DNA from: JAVBSN01 sp031556525
GTDB taxonomy: Bacteria; Bacillota; Clostridia; Lachnospirales; Lachnospiraceae
DNA: 20,505 nucleotides
Direction of reading: 5' to 3'
NCBI GenBank assembly: GCA_031556525.1
Contig: JAVBSS010000046.1
Span: forward strand, 1 to 20,505
The notes beneath the pieces are model-generated. The model ran no database searches, was not told where the DNA came from, and was given only the letters and a program-made list of their open reading frames with translations. Made by a program: the position numbers and the translations under genes. Below, piece after piece: positions 6,631 through 14,513 of this stretch (the first letter of the stretch is position 1; every line of letters starts with the position of its first letter).

Positions 6631-8085
6631 ATGAATAATCACATTTTGAATATGTTAAATGAATATAAGAATAAGGATTATTATCCTTGGCATATGCCGG
6701 GTCATAAAAGAAAGCTTGAGAACATATTCGATAATCCATATTTAATTGATGTTACTGAAGTTGAGGGCACTGATGATTTGCATGATCCGGAAGATGGGAT
6801 ATATAAAGCAATGGCGAAGGCCACTCAAATATATGGATCTAAGGAAAGTTATTATTTGGTAAATGGAAGTACTTCGGGATTATTGGCAGCAATATGGACA
6901 GTGGCGGATATTGGTGACAAAATTATAATGGCAAGAAATTGCCATAAATCAGTATATAATGGTATAAAAATCAGAGGATTATCTCCTGTATATATTTATC
7001 CAGAATATTTAGAAGAATACAATATGTATGGTGGAATAGATGTAGAAGACTTAGCGAGATGTGTTAGTGAAAATACAGATGCAAAAGCAATAATTATTAC
7101 ATCTCCTACCTATGAAGGAATAGTATCAAACATAGGAGCTGTAGCAAAACTAGCTCATGACAATAATATGTTGTTAATAGTAGACGAAGCACATGGGGCG
7201 CATTTTGAATATAGTGATAGATTCCCCGATACAGCAATAAAACAAGGCGCGGACATAGTAATAGAGAGTTTACATAAAACATTAGCGGCACCAACGCAAT
7301 CCGCAATCATTCATTCGAATTTAACTGATCATTTTAGAGATAGACTAATAGAGGGCTTGAAGATATTTCAAAGTTCATCGCCATCTTATATTTTAATGGC
7401 GGGAATGGATTATGCAGTTGAAAAGGCAAATGAGGATAGAGGAGAAAACTACGAGAATCATATAGAAGTATTAGGTTTTTTTAGGGATCAAATATCAGGA
7501 TTAAGAAACATAAAAATAATGAATAGAAATACAGTAGGTCGCTGGGCCTATGATTATGATATAAGTAAGATTGTACTTTCTGTAAAGTCAGGCTATGACA
7601 AAGTGGGATATACAGGTGCAGACTTAGTGAAAGAATTGCAAGAGGAATACGGACAAGTGTTTGAGATGGCAACGCTAACATATGCCATAGGCATGACATC
7701 AATAATGGATAGTAAAGAGAATTTTGATGTTTTATATGAGGCATTGGTTAATATCGACAATAAGTTAGGCGATATATCTGAAGAGGATAGATCTTCTAAT
7801 AGACATAGTTTTAATGAAAACATAAGAGCGATTATCTCAAAGTATCCCGCTCAGATTATAGAAAATGAAACAATATATGTACCATTAGAGGAAGGCGTTA
7901 ATAGAATAAGTGGTAAGTATGTATATTTGTATCCGCCGGGGATTCCGTTAATTGTTCCAGGAGAGATAATAACTGAAGATATTATAGGGTGTATAGAAAC
8001 GTATCTAGAAAATGGATTAGATGTAAAAGGAATTAGAGTAGAAAATGAAAAAATTCATATAAACGTAAGCAGTATATTTCGTTAG
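6631..8085 (+). CDS. Orn/Lys/Arg decarboxylase family PLP enzyme
   Basis: A fold-type I pyridoxal-phosphate enzyme of the arginine/lysine/ornithine decarboxylase family, in the short form (484 residues) lacking the N-terminal wing domain and resembling Bacillus YaaO/SpeA. Visible hallmarks are the N-terminal PWHMPGHKR, VTEVEGTDDLHDPEDGI, the cofactor-pocket VNGSTSGLLAA, DEAHGAH (D185, H188) and the Schiff-base lysine K216 in SLHKTLAAPTQSA. A C-terminal Orn/Arg/Lys domain ends with YPPGIPLIVPGE. The product would be a polyamine precursor such as agmatine, cadaverine or putrescine; substrate cannot be told from sequence. It starts 6 bases after the preceding gene with a weak ribosome site, so it is likely co-transcribed with it. 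In Firmicutes this gene commonly sits just before tmk, as here. Confidence 0.9.
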   Translation: MNNHILNMLNEYKNKDYYPWHMPGHKRKLENIFDNPYLIDVTEVEGTDDLHDPEDGIYKAMAKATQIYGSKESYYLVNGSTSGLLAAIWTVADIGDKIIMARNCHKSVYNGIKIRGLSPVYIYPEYLEEYNMYGGIDVEDLARCVSENTDAKAIIITSPTYEGIVSNIGAVAKLAHDNNMLLIVDEAHGAHFEYSDRFPDTAIKQGADIVIESLHKTLAAPTQSAIIHSNLTDHFRDRLIEGLKIFQSSSPSYILMAGMDYAVEKANEDRGENYENHIEVLGFFRDQISGLRNIKIMNRNTVGRWAYDYDISKIVLSVKSGYDKVGYTGADLVKELQEEYGQVFEMATLTYAIGMTSIMDSKENFDVLYEALVNIDNKLGDISEEDRSSNRHSFNENIRAIISKYPAQIIENETIYVPLEEGVNRISGKYVYLYPPGIPLIVPGEIITEDIIGCIETYLENGLDVKGIRVENEKIHINVSSIFR

Positions 8086-8090
8086 TTACT

Positions 8091-8119
8091 TTTACATTTT
8101 ATAGTGGATGTGATATACT
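8091..8119 (+). promoter_or_regulatory. Promoter of the tmk-rsmI operon
   Basis: TTTACA (8091-8096) and TATACT (8114-8119) are separated by exactly 17 bases, with TGA giving an extended -10. Transcription should begin near 8126 and yield a leader of about 115 bases before tmk. Confidence 0.75.
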
Positions 8120-8127
8120 CAAAGAGA

Positions 8128-8212
8128 GCGCTTATAGAGATGATTTTATGTTTAGCGCATATGCACGCATAGGCATCTGTGATGATTTTACAGGATGAAT
8201 GTGGTGGTGCCT
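8128..8212 (+). ncRNA. Structured 5' leader of the tmk operon (unidentified)
   Basis: GCGCT (8128-8132) can pair with AGCGC (8154-8158). AGGCA (8171-8175) can pair with TGCCT (8208-8212), enclosing a further hairpin CTGTGA (8177-8182) / TTACAG (8188-8193). The 10-base string GATGATTTTA occurs twice, at 8139-8148 and 8181-8190. A 10-codon reading frame starts at ATG 8140. There is no T-run, so this is not a terminator. I do not recognise it as a known riboswitch class; it may be a regulatory leader or chance pairing. Confidence 0.35.
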
Positions 8213-8240
8213 GAAATACTTAGTTATGAGAGGTGTAAAC

Positions 8241-8861
8241 ATGAGCGGTGTATTTATAACGATGGAAGGCCCTGATGGTGCTGGAAAATCCACACAGATA
8301 GATATATTAAAAGGATACCTTGAAAATAAGGGTTATGACGTTTTACTAACGAGAGAACCAGGTGGAACAGAGATAAGTGAAGCTATTAGACAGGTAATTC
8401 TTAACAAAGATTATAATAAGATGGGACATGCAACAGAACTATTATTATATACAGCGGCAAGAGCCCAATTAGTTGAAGAAGTTATAAAACCAGCGTTAGA
8501 TGAAGGAAAAGCAGTTATATGTGATAGATTTGTCGATTCATCAGCTGTATACCAAGGATTAGGAAGAGGGCTTGGCGTAGATACAGTATACAAGGTTAAT
8601 GAATATGCGCTTAATGGGATAATGCCTAAGCTTACAATACTACTAGATTTGGATGCAGAAGAAGGTATTAAGAGGAAGAAAAATCAGGCAGAATTAGATA
8701 GAATGGAATTAGAGTCAATAGATTTCCATAAGAAGGTAGTGGAAGGATATAGAACCCTAGCTAGTTTAAATGTAGATAGAATAATTAAGGTTGATGCTAC
8801 ATTACCAATAGATCAAATATCATCGGTTATTATTGATAAGGTAGAGAACATATTAAACTAG
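8241..8861 (+). CDS. tmk: Thymidylate kinase
   Basis: Phosphorylates dTMP to dTDP with ATP, an essential step in dTTP synthesis. The 206-residue product starts MSGVFITMEGPDGAGKSTQ, with the P-loop at residues 10-18. TREPGGTEISEAIR (38-50), the DR motif D95-R96 in ICDRFVDSSAVYQGLGRG, and a lid region RKKNQAELDRME follow. ATG at 8241 is chosen because GAGAGG (8228-8233) lies 7 bases upstream; the in-frame ATGs at 8199 and 8226 lack ribosome sites and would add a tail that the family does not have. It is first gene of a seven-gene cluster with short gaps or overlaps. Confidence 0.97.
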   Translation: MSGVFITMEGPDGAGKSTQIDILKGYLENKGYDVLLTREPGGTEISEAIRQVILNKDYNKMGHATELLLYTAARAQLVEEVIKPALDEGKAVICDRFVDSSAVYQGLGRGLGVDTVYKVNEYALNGIMPKLTILLDLDAEEGIKRKKNQAELDRMELESIDFHKKVVEGYRTLASLNVDRIIKVDATLPIDQISSVIIDKVENILN

Positions 8862-8890
8862 GTTACGCATAGTATCGAGGAGGGACACAT

Positions 8891-9331
8891 ATGGATTTAA
8901 GAGTTAATCAAGTCAGTCAATCTGTACCAGTTGAACAAGCTAATACTGTGTCTCAAGGAGATGATACATTTAAATTTACTCTAGCAAGTAAGATAGAAGA
9001 GGGACAACTTCAAGAGAAGCTAACTAATCTTATGAAGGAAATAGAAGCAGAAGGTTGTAAGATAGCCAAACATATGGATATAAGTGATATGAAACGTTAT
9101 AGAAAGGCTATTAAAGAGTTTATGAATGAGATTGTAAATAGATCTCATCAGTTTTCTAGGGAAAACTTTCTTGATAAAAGAGGTAGACATAGAGTTTATG
9201 GAATAATCAAATTGGTAGACAAGAATCTGGATGAATTAGCGGAGATGCTATTAGCGGACGAGAGAGATCATATAGGTATTCTCGCCAAGATAGATGATAT
9301 ACGGGGATTATTGTTAGATATAACCACATAA
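8891..9331 (+). CDS. yaaR: YaaR-like protein (DUF327)
   Basis: A 146-residue cytosolic protein of the DUF327 family, almost always found between tmk and holB in Firmicutes; its function is not established. The N terminus (about 1-30) is polar and probably disordered. The rest is helical and charged, with the conserved stretch RYRKAIKEFMNEIVNRSHQF (about 75-94) and VYGIIKLVDKNLDELAE later. ATG at 8891 follows GAGGAGGG at ideal spacing. Identification rests on both sequence pattern and gene order. Confidence 0.88.
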   Translation: MDLRVNQVSQSVPVEQANTVSQGDDTFKFTLASKIEEGQLQEKLTNLMKEIEAEGCKIAKHMDISDMKRYRKAIKEFMNEIVNRSHQFSRENFLDKRGRHRVYGIIKLVDKNLDELAEMLLADERDHIGILAKIDDIRGLLLDITT

Positions 9332-9377
9332 AACGAGAGTGTATTGACGTAAGTTATGATGAAAAGGGGTGTTGTGT

Positions 9378-10367
9378 ATGGCAACTTTTGCAGAAATAAT
9401 AGGGCATGAAGATATTATAACACATTTTAAAAGTAGTATAGAACGTGGAAAAGTGTCTCACGCATATATATTAAATGGCGAAAAAGGTGTTGGTAAGAAA
9501 CTTATAGCAGAAGTAGTTTCTAAGACGTTACAATGTGAAGCAGGTGGTACGGATCCGTGTGATACGTGTCATTCATGTATTCAAGCGGAAAATCACAATC
9601 AACCAGATATAATATGGGTAAAGAATGAGAATCCTAATGTTATCTCTGTTGATGAAATAAGAGAACAAGTTAATAATGATATTATAGTAAAACCATATAG
9701 CAGTAAGTATAAGATATATATTATTAGCGAAGCACAACTAATGAATCCACAAGCTCAAAATGCATTGTTAAAAACTATAGAAGAACCACCAGAGTATGCA
9801 ATAATAATGCTTCTAACAAGCAATGTGGACAAGTTATTGCCAACAATATTATCTAGATGTATAGTGCTAAACTTCAAACCTATTAAAGAATTTGATGTAA
9901 TGGACTACCTAACTAATGTAGTTGGTGTTGATGAGAAGAAGGCATATTTCTGTACCAACTTTGCTATGGGCAATTTGGGCAAAGCAGTAAGACTTGCGAT
10001 ATCAGAGGATTATAATGCACTTAAGAGAGATTGCACATATGTGTTGAAAAATATATATGATATGGAAATGGAAGAAGTTGTAGAGGCAATCAAAAAAGTT
10101 AATAATTACAAATTGGAAATCAACGATTATTTAGATATAATGATTATGTGGTATAGGGATATTTTGATGCTTAAAATATCGGGTAATCCTAATAAGTTAT
10201 TATTTAAGGATGATTATACTTATATAAAGAAGCAGGCAAGTAGAATAACCTATGAGGGCATTAGCCAAATTATAGAAGCTATAGAAAAAGTAAAGGTTAG
10301 ATTAGAAGCTAATGTTAACTTTGATGTAGCTATGGAGCTTATGCTGTTAACTATAAAGGAGAGTTAG
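9378..10367 (+). CDS. holB: DNA polymerase III delta' subunit
   Basis: Subunit of the clamp loader that places the beta clamp on DNA. The AAA+ fold starts with FAEIIGHEDIITHFKSSIE and a P-loop GEKGVGKK at residues 34-41, with lysine where Ser/Thr normally follows GK, consistent with delta' not being the hydrolysing subunit. Four cysteines, C53, C61, C64 and C67, form the zinc module. AQNALLKTIEEPP and the SRC motif (in TILSRCIVLNF) follow, then the C-terminal collar domain. ATG at 9378 is favoured over GTG at 9369 because AGGGG at 9365-9369 is 8 bases before it and overlaps the GTG. Length is 329 residues, as expected. The ricT start is 1 base after the stop. Confidence 0.95.
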   Translation: MATFAEIIGHEDIITHFKSSIERGKVSHAYILNGEKGVGKKLIAEVVSKTLQCEAGGTDPCDTCHSCIQAENHNQPDIIWVKNENPNVISVDEIREQVNNDIIVKPYSSKYKIYIISEAQLMNPQAQNALLKTIEEPPEYAIIMLLTSNVDKLLPTILSRCIVLNFKPIKEFDVMDYLTNVVGVDEKKAYFCTNFAMGNLGKAVRLAISEDYNALKRDCTYVLKNIYDMEMEEVVEAIKKVNNYKLEINDYLDIMIMWYRDILMLKISGNPNKLLFKDDYTYIKKQASRITYEGISQIIEAIEKVKVRLEANVNFDVAMELMLLTIKES

Positions 10368-10368
10368 A

Positions 10369-11277
10369 ATGGTAGAAGTTATAGGAGTAAGATTTAGAGA
10401 TAACGGAAAAATATATTTTTTTGATCCAGTTAATTTTGAAATAGAAGTAGGAAATGCAGTTATAGTGGAGACAGCAAGAGGTGTTGAATACGGTAAAGTA
10501 GTTCTTAGTAAACGACCTATTGAAGAGAAAAATATTATATCTACATTAAAGCCAGTTATAAGAAAAGCAACTACTGAAGACGATGAAAAGAATGATAATA
10601 ATAAGATTAAGAGCAGAGAAGCTTTTAATGTATGTTTAGAGAAAATAAAGAAACATGGATTAGTTATGAAACTAATTGATGCAGAGTATACCTTTGATAA
10701 TAATAAGGTTCTATTTTATTTTACCGCTGATGGAAGAATTGATTTTAGAGAATTGGTTAAAGATTTGGCAGCAGTATTTAAGACAAGAATAGAGCTAAGA
10801 CAGATTGGTGTACGAGATGAGACTAAAATAATGGGCGGAATCGGTATATGTGGTAGAGAGTTATGTTGTAATAAGCATTTATCAGATTTTATTCCAGTAT
10901 CGATTAAGATGGCTAAAGAGCAAAATCTATCACTTAATCCAACAAAGATTTCAGGCGTATGTGGAAGATTAATGTGTTGTTTGAAAAATGAGCAAGATAC
11001 TTATGAGTATCTTAATGATAGATTACCTTATGTAGGAGACTATGTAAAAACATCAGATGGATTAAAGGGTGAAGTATCAAGTGTTAGTGTTCTTAGACAG
11101 AAGGTTAAAGTAATTGTTACTGATGACAAAGGTGATAAGGACATTAAAGAATATCTTGTAGATGAGCTAAGATTCAAACCTAGAAAAAGAAGAGAATCAA
11201 GAGATGTTAATGATGAAGAGATTAAGAAGCTTGAAGCATTAGAGCGTAAGGAAGGAAAATCTAAGTTAGATGATTAA
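10369..11277 (+). CDS. ricT: RicT/YaaT, PSP1-domain protein
   Basis: A 302-residue homologue of Bacillus subtilis YaaT (RicT), which with YlbF and YmcA forms a complex that modulates RNase Y-dependent mRNA processing and developmental decisions. The PSP1 core occupies about residues 1-220, including VETARGVEYGKVV near the N terminus and ELRQIGVRDETKIMGGIG. The conserved cysteines that ligate an iron-sulfur cluster in the B. subtilis complex are present: C161, C166 and C167 in CGRELCC, and C198, C203 and C204 in CGRLMCC. The C-terminal tail (about 270-302) is highly charged. It is packed between holB (1-base gap) and trmN6 (8-base overlap), so it is co-translated with both. Partners YlbF and YmcA are not in the window. 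Confidence 0.95.
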   Translation: MVEVIGVRFRDNGKIYFFDPVNFEIEVGNAVIVETARGVEYGKVVLSKRPIEEKNIISTLKPVIRKATTEDDEKNDNNKIKSREAFNVCLEKIKKHGLVMKLIDAEYTFDNNKVLFYFTADGRIDFRELVKDLAAVFKTRIELRQIGVRDETKIMGGIGICGRELCCNKHLSDFIPVSIKMAKEQNLSLNPTKISGVCGRLMCCLKNEQDTYEYLNDRLPYVGDYVKTSDGLKGEVSSVSVLRQKVKVIVTDDKGDKDIKEYLVDELRFKPRKRRESRDVNDEEIKKLEALERKEGKSKLDD

Positions 11278-12007
11278 TATATTGCCTAATGAGAGAATAG
11301 ATGATCTTCAATGTAAGGGATATAGAATAATACAGAAACCAGAAGGTTTTTGTTTTGGTATGGATGCAGTCTTGCTATCAGATTTTGCAAGAGTAAAAGA
11401 CGGGCAGAAAGTGTTAGACTTGTGTAGTGGGACAGGAATTATTCCTATTCTACTAGCAGCAAAGACAAATGGTGATAATTTTACCGGATTGGAAATACAA
11501 GCAGACTATGCTGATATGGCAAATAGAAGTAGTGAGCTTAACGAAATGCAAGATAGAGTTAAGATTGTTACAGGTGATGTTAGAGAGATAAAAGAGCTAT
11601 TTGTAGCAGAATCATTTGATGTAGTAACAACTAATCCGCCATATATGATAGGTAGCCATGGGATTACTAATCCATATGAGGCCAAGAATGTTGCTAGACA
11701 TGAGATCCTTTGTGACTTGGAAGATGTTGTTAAGGCGGCAGCATATGCACTTAAGCAAAACGGAAGATTTTATATGGTTCACAAACCATTTAGACTAGCC
11801 GAAATAATGTCTGTTATGATGAAATATAAGATAGAACCCAAGAGGATGCGAATGGTACAACCATTTATAGACAAGGAACCTAATATGGTCTTAATAGAAG
11901 GGCTTAAGGGTGGAAAATCGCGTATAACGGTTGACCCAGTGTTAGTAGTTTATGAGAGACAAGGTCAATATGCAAAAGAAATACATGAAATATATGATAT
12001 AGAATAA
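11270..12007 (+). CDS. tRNA1(Val) adenine-N6 methyltransferase-like (TrmN6/YabB)
   Basis: A class I SAM-dependent methyltransferase expected to methylate an adenine N6 in tRNA, by analogy with TrmN6 and Bacillus YabB. The SAM-binding motif VLDLCSGTGIIPILLA starts at residue 48. An acidic GLEIQ follows for the ribose contact, GDV for the base, and the N6-methylase active-site motif NPPY is at 122-125. The C-terminal strand region includes FYMVHKPFRLAEI and the LVVYE ending. The N terminus (NERIDDLQCKGYRIIQK and FGMDAVLLSDF) is typical of this subfamily. Its 245-residue length is normal. It overlaps ricT by 8 bases; the ribosome site is within that gene (GGAAAATC region) and weak, suggesting translational coupling. 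Confidence 0.9.
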   Translation: MINILPNERIDDLQCKGYRIIQKPEGFCFGMDAVLLSDFARVKDGQKVLDLCSGTGIIPILLAAKTNGDNFTGLEIQADYADMANRSSELNEMQDRVKIVTGDVREIKELFVAESFDVVTTNPPYMIGSHGITNPYEAKNVARHEILCDLEDVVKAAAYALKQNGRFYMVHKPFRLAEIMSVMMKYKIEPKRMRMVQPFIDKEPNMVLIEGLKGGKSRITVDPVLVVYERQGQYAKEIHEIYDIE

Positions 12008-12031
12008 ATGAGCAGTAATAAAGGAGACAGC

Positions 12032-12889
12032 ATGTCAGGTATATTGTATTTATGTTCGACACCAATAGGTAATATGGAAGACATTACAATAAGAACAATT
12101 AATAAATTAAAAGAAGTTGATTTGATAGCAGCCGAGGATACTAGAAATAGTATAAAGGTACTTAATCATTATGAGATTAAGACACCTATGACTAGTTATC
12201 ATGAATACAATAAATATGACAAGGCAGATTATTTGGTTAATCAAATGTTATCTGGAATTAATGTAGCAATTATAACGGATGCAGGAACACCAGGAATATC
12301 AGACCCAGGTGAGGAATTAGTTAAGAAGTGTTATGAGGCAGGAATAAGAGTAGAAGCACTACCAGGGCCTTGTGCATGCGTAACAGCATTAACGGTTTCG
12401 GGATTGGCGACAAGAAGATTTTGTTTTGAAGCTTTCTTACCAACAGATAAGAAAGAAAGAGCAGTTGTTATCAAAGAAATGAAAAAAGAAACAAGAACTA
12501 TTGTTATGTATGAAGCCCCACACAGATTAGTAAAGACACTTAACGAATTGTATGGAGAATTGGGAGATAGAAGAATCTCTGTCTGTAGAGAACTAACTAA
12601 GCGATATGAGACAATACATAGACATACCTTTTCTACGGCAATAGAGTATTTTAAGGAGAATGAACCTAGAGGAGAAATTGTTATAGCAATCGAAGGTTTG
12701 GATTATAAGGTGTTAGAGGAAGAAGAGCATACAAGGTGGAACGATATGCCCCTTCTAGAACACATGGACATATATTTATCGCAAGGAAGAGATAAGAAAG
12801 AGGCGATGAAATTAGTTGCAGTAGATAGAGGTGTAGGCAAGAGAGATATATATAGTCAATTGTTAGAACTAGAGAAGGGAGAAGCATAA
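12032..12889 (+). CDS. rsmI: 16S rRNA 2'-O-methyltransferase RsmI
   Basis: Methylates the ribose of C1402 in 16S rRNA near the decoding centre. The tetrapyrrole-methylase fold shows LYLCSTPIGNMEDITIRTI (residues 5-23), AAEDTRNSIKVLNHY (33-47), the loop ITDAGTPGISDPGEELV (81-97) and ALPGPCACVTAL (109-120), then FCFEAFLP. ATG at 12032 is chosen since AAAGGAG (12020-12026) lies 5 bases before it; the in-frame ATG at 12008 would place this site inside the gene and begins 1 base after the preceding stop. The product is then 285 residues, typical for RsmI. The gene continues the tmk operon. Confidence 0.95.
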   Translation: MSGILYLCSTPIGNMEDITIRTINKLKEVDLIAAEDTRNSIKVLNHYEIKTPMTSYHEYNKYDKADYLVNQMLSGINVAIITDAGTPGISDPGEELVKKCYEAGIRVEALPGPCACVTALTVSGLATRRFCFEAFLPTDKKERAVVIKEMKKETRTIVMYEAPHRLVKTLNELYGELGDRRISVCRELTKRYETIHRHTFSTAIEYFKENEPRGEIVIAIEGLDYKVLEEEEHTRWNDMPLLEHMDIYLSQGRDKKEAMKLVAVDRGVGKRDIYSQLLELEKGEA

Positions 12890-12894
12890 GACAA

Positions 12895-13383
12895 ATGGGA
12901 AAGAAAGCTACTAAGGCAGCAGACAATGTGTTTTGTATAGCACGTTATCGAGCAGCAGAAGAAGATGGTGCTTTTTCGAGTAGAGAAAGAGCAGCAGAGG
13001 AAATAGGATTAGATAGAACAAGACTTGCAAGGATAGAGTTGGGAAGTGTTGTCCCTTATCCAGAAGAAGTACTTATGTTGTCAAAAGCATATAACATGCC
13101 AGAATTATGTAATCAATATTGTTCGCGAGTATGCCCTATAGGAAAAACCACAGTGAAGGAATTGGATATACAAGAGTTTGATAGAATTACACTAAAGGTA
13201 TTGGGCTCATTGAAAGATATAGATTCTGTAAGGGAAAGATTGGTTGATATAGCTGAAGACGGAATGATTGATGAATCAGAATATGGTGAATTGGAAAAAG
13301 TTATAGAGACCTTAGATAACATTTCTAATAGTGCTCAGGCATTGAAGTTATGGGCGACGAAATATGTCCGTAGTGAACAATGA
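12895..13383 (+). CDS. XRE-like helix-turn-helix protein with cysteine cluster
   Basis: A 162-residue protein I cannot assign to a named family. Residues about 28-68 form a plausible XRE helix-turn-helix (SRERAAEEIGLDRTRLARIE then VVPYPEEVLMLSKAY). Directly after comes LCNQYCSRVCPIG with cysteines C72, C76 and C80 in CX3CX3C spacing, plus C14 near the start, suggesting a metal or redox site. The C-terminal half (85-162) is charged and helical (DRITLKVLGSLKDIDSVRER, DESEYGELEKVIETLDNIS). The ATG at 12895 is 5 bases after rsmI; AAGGGAG lies 12-18 bases upstream, a loose spacing. It is the last gene of the tmk operon, before the abrB promoter. It may regulate transcription, but the target is unknown. 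Confidence 0.75.
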   Translation: MGKKATKAADNVFCIARYRAAEEDGAFSSRERAAEEIGLDRTRLARIELGSVVPYPEEVLMLSKAYNMPELCNQYCSRVCPIGKTTVKELDIQEFDRITLKVLGSLKDIDSVRERLVDIAEDGMIDESEYGELEKVIETLDNISNSAQALKLWATKYVRSEQ

Positions 13384-13442
13384 TATAAAATGTAAAAACA
13401 AGCAGAAGTTTCAGAAAAAATGATTTTTTTTGGAGAAACAAG

Positions 13443-13471
13443 TTGACAAATACTAGAAATTGTGTTAATTT
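13443..13471 (+). promoter_or_regulatory. Promoter of the abrB-like gene
   Basis: A perfect TTGACA (13443-13448) lies 17 bases before TAATTT (13466-13471), whose match to TATAAT is only partial. It is the only good candidate in the 123-base gap before the abrB-like gene. Confidence 0.6.
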
Positions 13472-13506
13472 TAAGTAGTGGATTTTGTGTTAAGAAGGAG
13501 AAAAAT

Positions 13507-13767
13507 ATGAAAAGTACAGGAATAGTAAGAAAACTAGATGAATTAGGACGAATTACATTACCGATTGAATTACGTCGTAACTTGAATGTTAACGACAGAG
13601 ACCCATTAGAAATCTTCGTGGAAGATGATAAGATAATTCTTAAGAAGTATGAGCCAAGTGATATTTTCACAGGTTCTATGGATGATCTTGTTGAATATAT
13701 GGGCAAGAGAGTTTCTAAAGAGACAATAAGAGAATTAGCAACTCGTGCGGGTCTTGAAATAAAATAA
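13507..13767 (+). CDS. AbrB/SpoVT-family transition-state regulator
   Basis: An 86-residue DNA-binding protein of the AbrB type, known in Firmicutes for repressing post-exponential genes. The swapped-hairpin DNA-binding domain is at residues 5-48, with the signature GIVRKLDELGRITLPIELRR and LEIFVEDDKIILKKY. The C-terminal half (49-86) is the multimerisation part, ending RELATRAGLEIK. ATG at 13507 follows AAGGAG (13495-13500) at 6 bases, so the longer frame from 13462 is not the gene. It has its own promoter and terminator. In B. subtilis abrB lies next to rsmI (yabC/yraL region), and the same neighbourhood here supports the call, though paralogues such as Abh cannot be excluded. Confidence 0.93.
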   Translation: MKSTGIVRKLDELGRITLPIELRRNLNVNDRDPLEIFVEDDKIILKKYEPSDIFTGSMDDLVEYMGKRVSKETIRELATRAGLEIK

Positions 13768-13781
13768 TATATGGGTAACGT

Positions 13782-13819
13782 ACAAAAAGGACGTATCAGA
13801 ATTGATAGGTCCTTTTTGT
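13782..13819 (+). terminator. Terminator after abrB-like gene
   Basis: ACAAAAAGGAC (13782-13792) pairs with GTCCTTTTTGT (13809-13819). An inner TATC/GATA stem extends it past one G-G mismatch, and the T-run is in the 3' arm. Confidence 0.8.
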
Positions 13820-13880
13820 GTGGGCAGAAATATAGTTAAAACCAAAAGAGATAAATATAGTTGTCTAAACAATAATAAGA

Positions 13881-13909
13881 GAATATATAGGAACACCTTA
13901 GCATAGTAT
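13881..13909 (+). promoter_or_regulatory. Sigma-E-like promoter for spmAB
   Basis: GAATATA (13881-13887) and CATAGTAT (13902-13909), spaced by 14 bases, resemble the B. subtilis sigma-E consensus (KMATATT, 14 bases, CATACANT), with one mismatch in the -35 and two in the -10. TTGTCT (13861-13866) with TATATA (13884-13889) at 17 bases is an alternative sigma-A reading of the same region. Confidence 0.5.
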
Positions 13910-13934
13910 AGGATTATAATGCTTGAGGTGACGT

Positions 13935-14513
13935 ATGCTTAATTATATATGGGGACTAATGATAATAATTGGAATAGTAGTAGCGGCACTTACGGGAAAA
14001 ATGCCTGAACTTACGGATCAAATACTAGATTCTGCAAAAGAGGCGATAAGTCTTCTTGTAGTAATGCTTGGTGTAGTCAGTATGTGGAATGGTGTAATGA
14101 AGATTGCTGAGGAGTCTGGGCTAGTTGAGGGAATAACTAAAAAAATATCTCCTATAATAAAATTTCTATATCCTAAAATACCAGAAGACAGCAAGGCAAA
14201 AAAATATATAGCGGCAAATATGGTTGCAAATTTCTTAGGGCTTGGCTGGGCAAGTACACCTACAGGACTAATGGCATTTCAGGAATTAGATAAGTTAAAC
14301 GGTCATAGTAAAACAGCAAGTCATGAAATGTGTATATTTTTAATTATAAATATATCGTCACTGCAACTTATTCCGATAAATATGATTGCATACAGGAGTC
14401 AATATGGATCAGTCAATCCAACATCAATTATTGTACCAGCAATAATAGCAACGATATTTTCAACAATAGCAGGAGTAATATTCGCTAAAATTATGTCAAG
14501 GAGGAATGTATGA
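13935..14513 (+). CDS. spmA: Spore maturation protein A
   Basis: A membrane protein that with SpmB supports dehydration of the spore core in Bacillus and Clostridium; both belong to the nucleoside-recognition (Gate) superfamily. The 192 residues have hydrophobic helices near 3-22, 37-55, 90-112, 132-150 and 162-185. The conserved stretch NFLGLGWASTPTGLMAFQEL lies around residues 98-117, and EEAISLL/MWNGVMKIAEESGL-like segments match the family. ATG at 13935 follows GAGGTG (13925-13930). It overlaps spmB by 4 bases (ATGA), so the two are one translational unit. Its presence argues that the organism sporulates or did so recently. Confidence 0.93.
   Translation: MLNYIWGLMIIIGIVVAALTGKMPELTDQILDSAKEAISLLVVMLGVVSMWNGVMKIAEESGLVEGITKKISPIIKFLYPKIPEDSKAKKYIAANMVANFLGLGWASTPTGLMAFQELDKLNGHSKTASHEMCIFLIINISSLQLIPINMIAYRSQYGSVNPTSIIVPAIIATIFSTIAGVIFAKIMSRRNV

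Noticed and set aside
8140..8172. Leader peptide gene of ten codons before tmk
   Set aside because: There is no ribosome-binding site at suitable distance and no run of regulatory codons. It is mentioned only as part of the leader.
9414..9585. HolB P-loop reading GKK in place of GKT/S as a sign of a broken gene
   Set aside because: The delta' subunit is not the ATP-hydrolysing member of the clamp loader, and degenerate P-loops are normal there. Zinc cysteines and SRC motif are intact.
13400..13440. Possible terminator after the XRE-like gene (A-run and T-run flanked by GTTTC and GAAAC)
   Set aside because: The pairing is almost wholly A-T and no T-run follows the stem, so the evidence is too weak to call.
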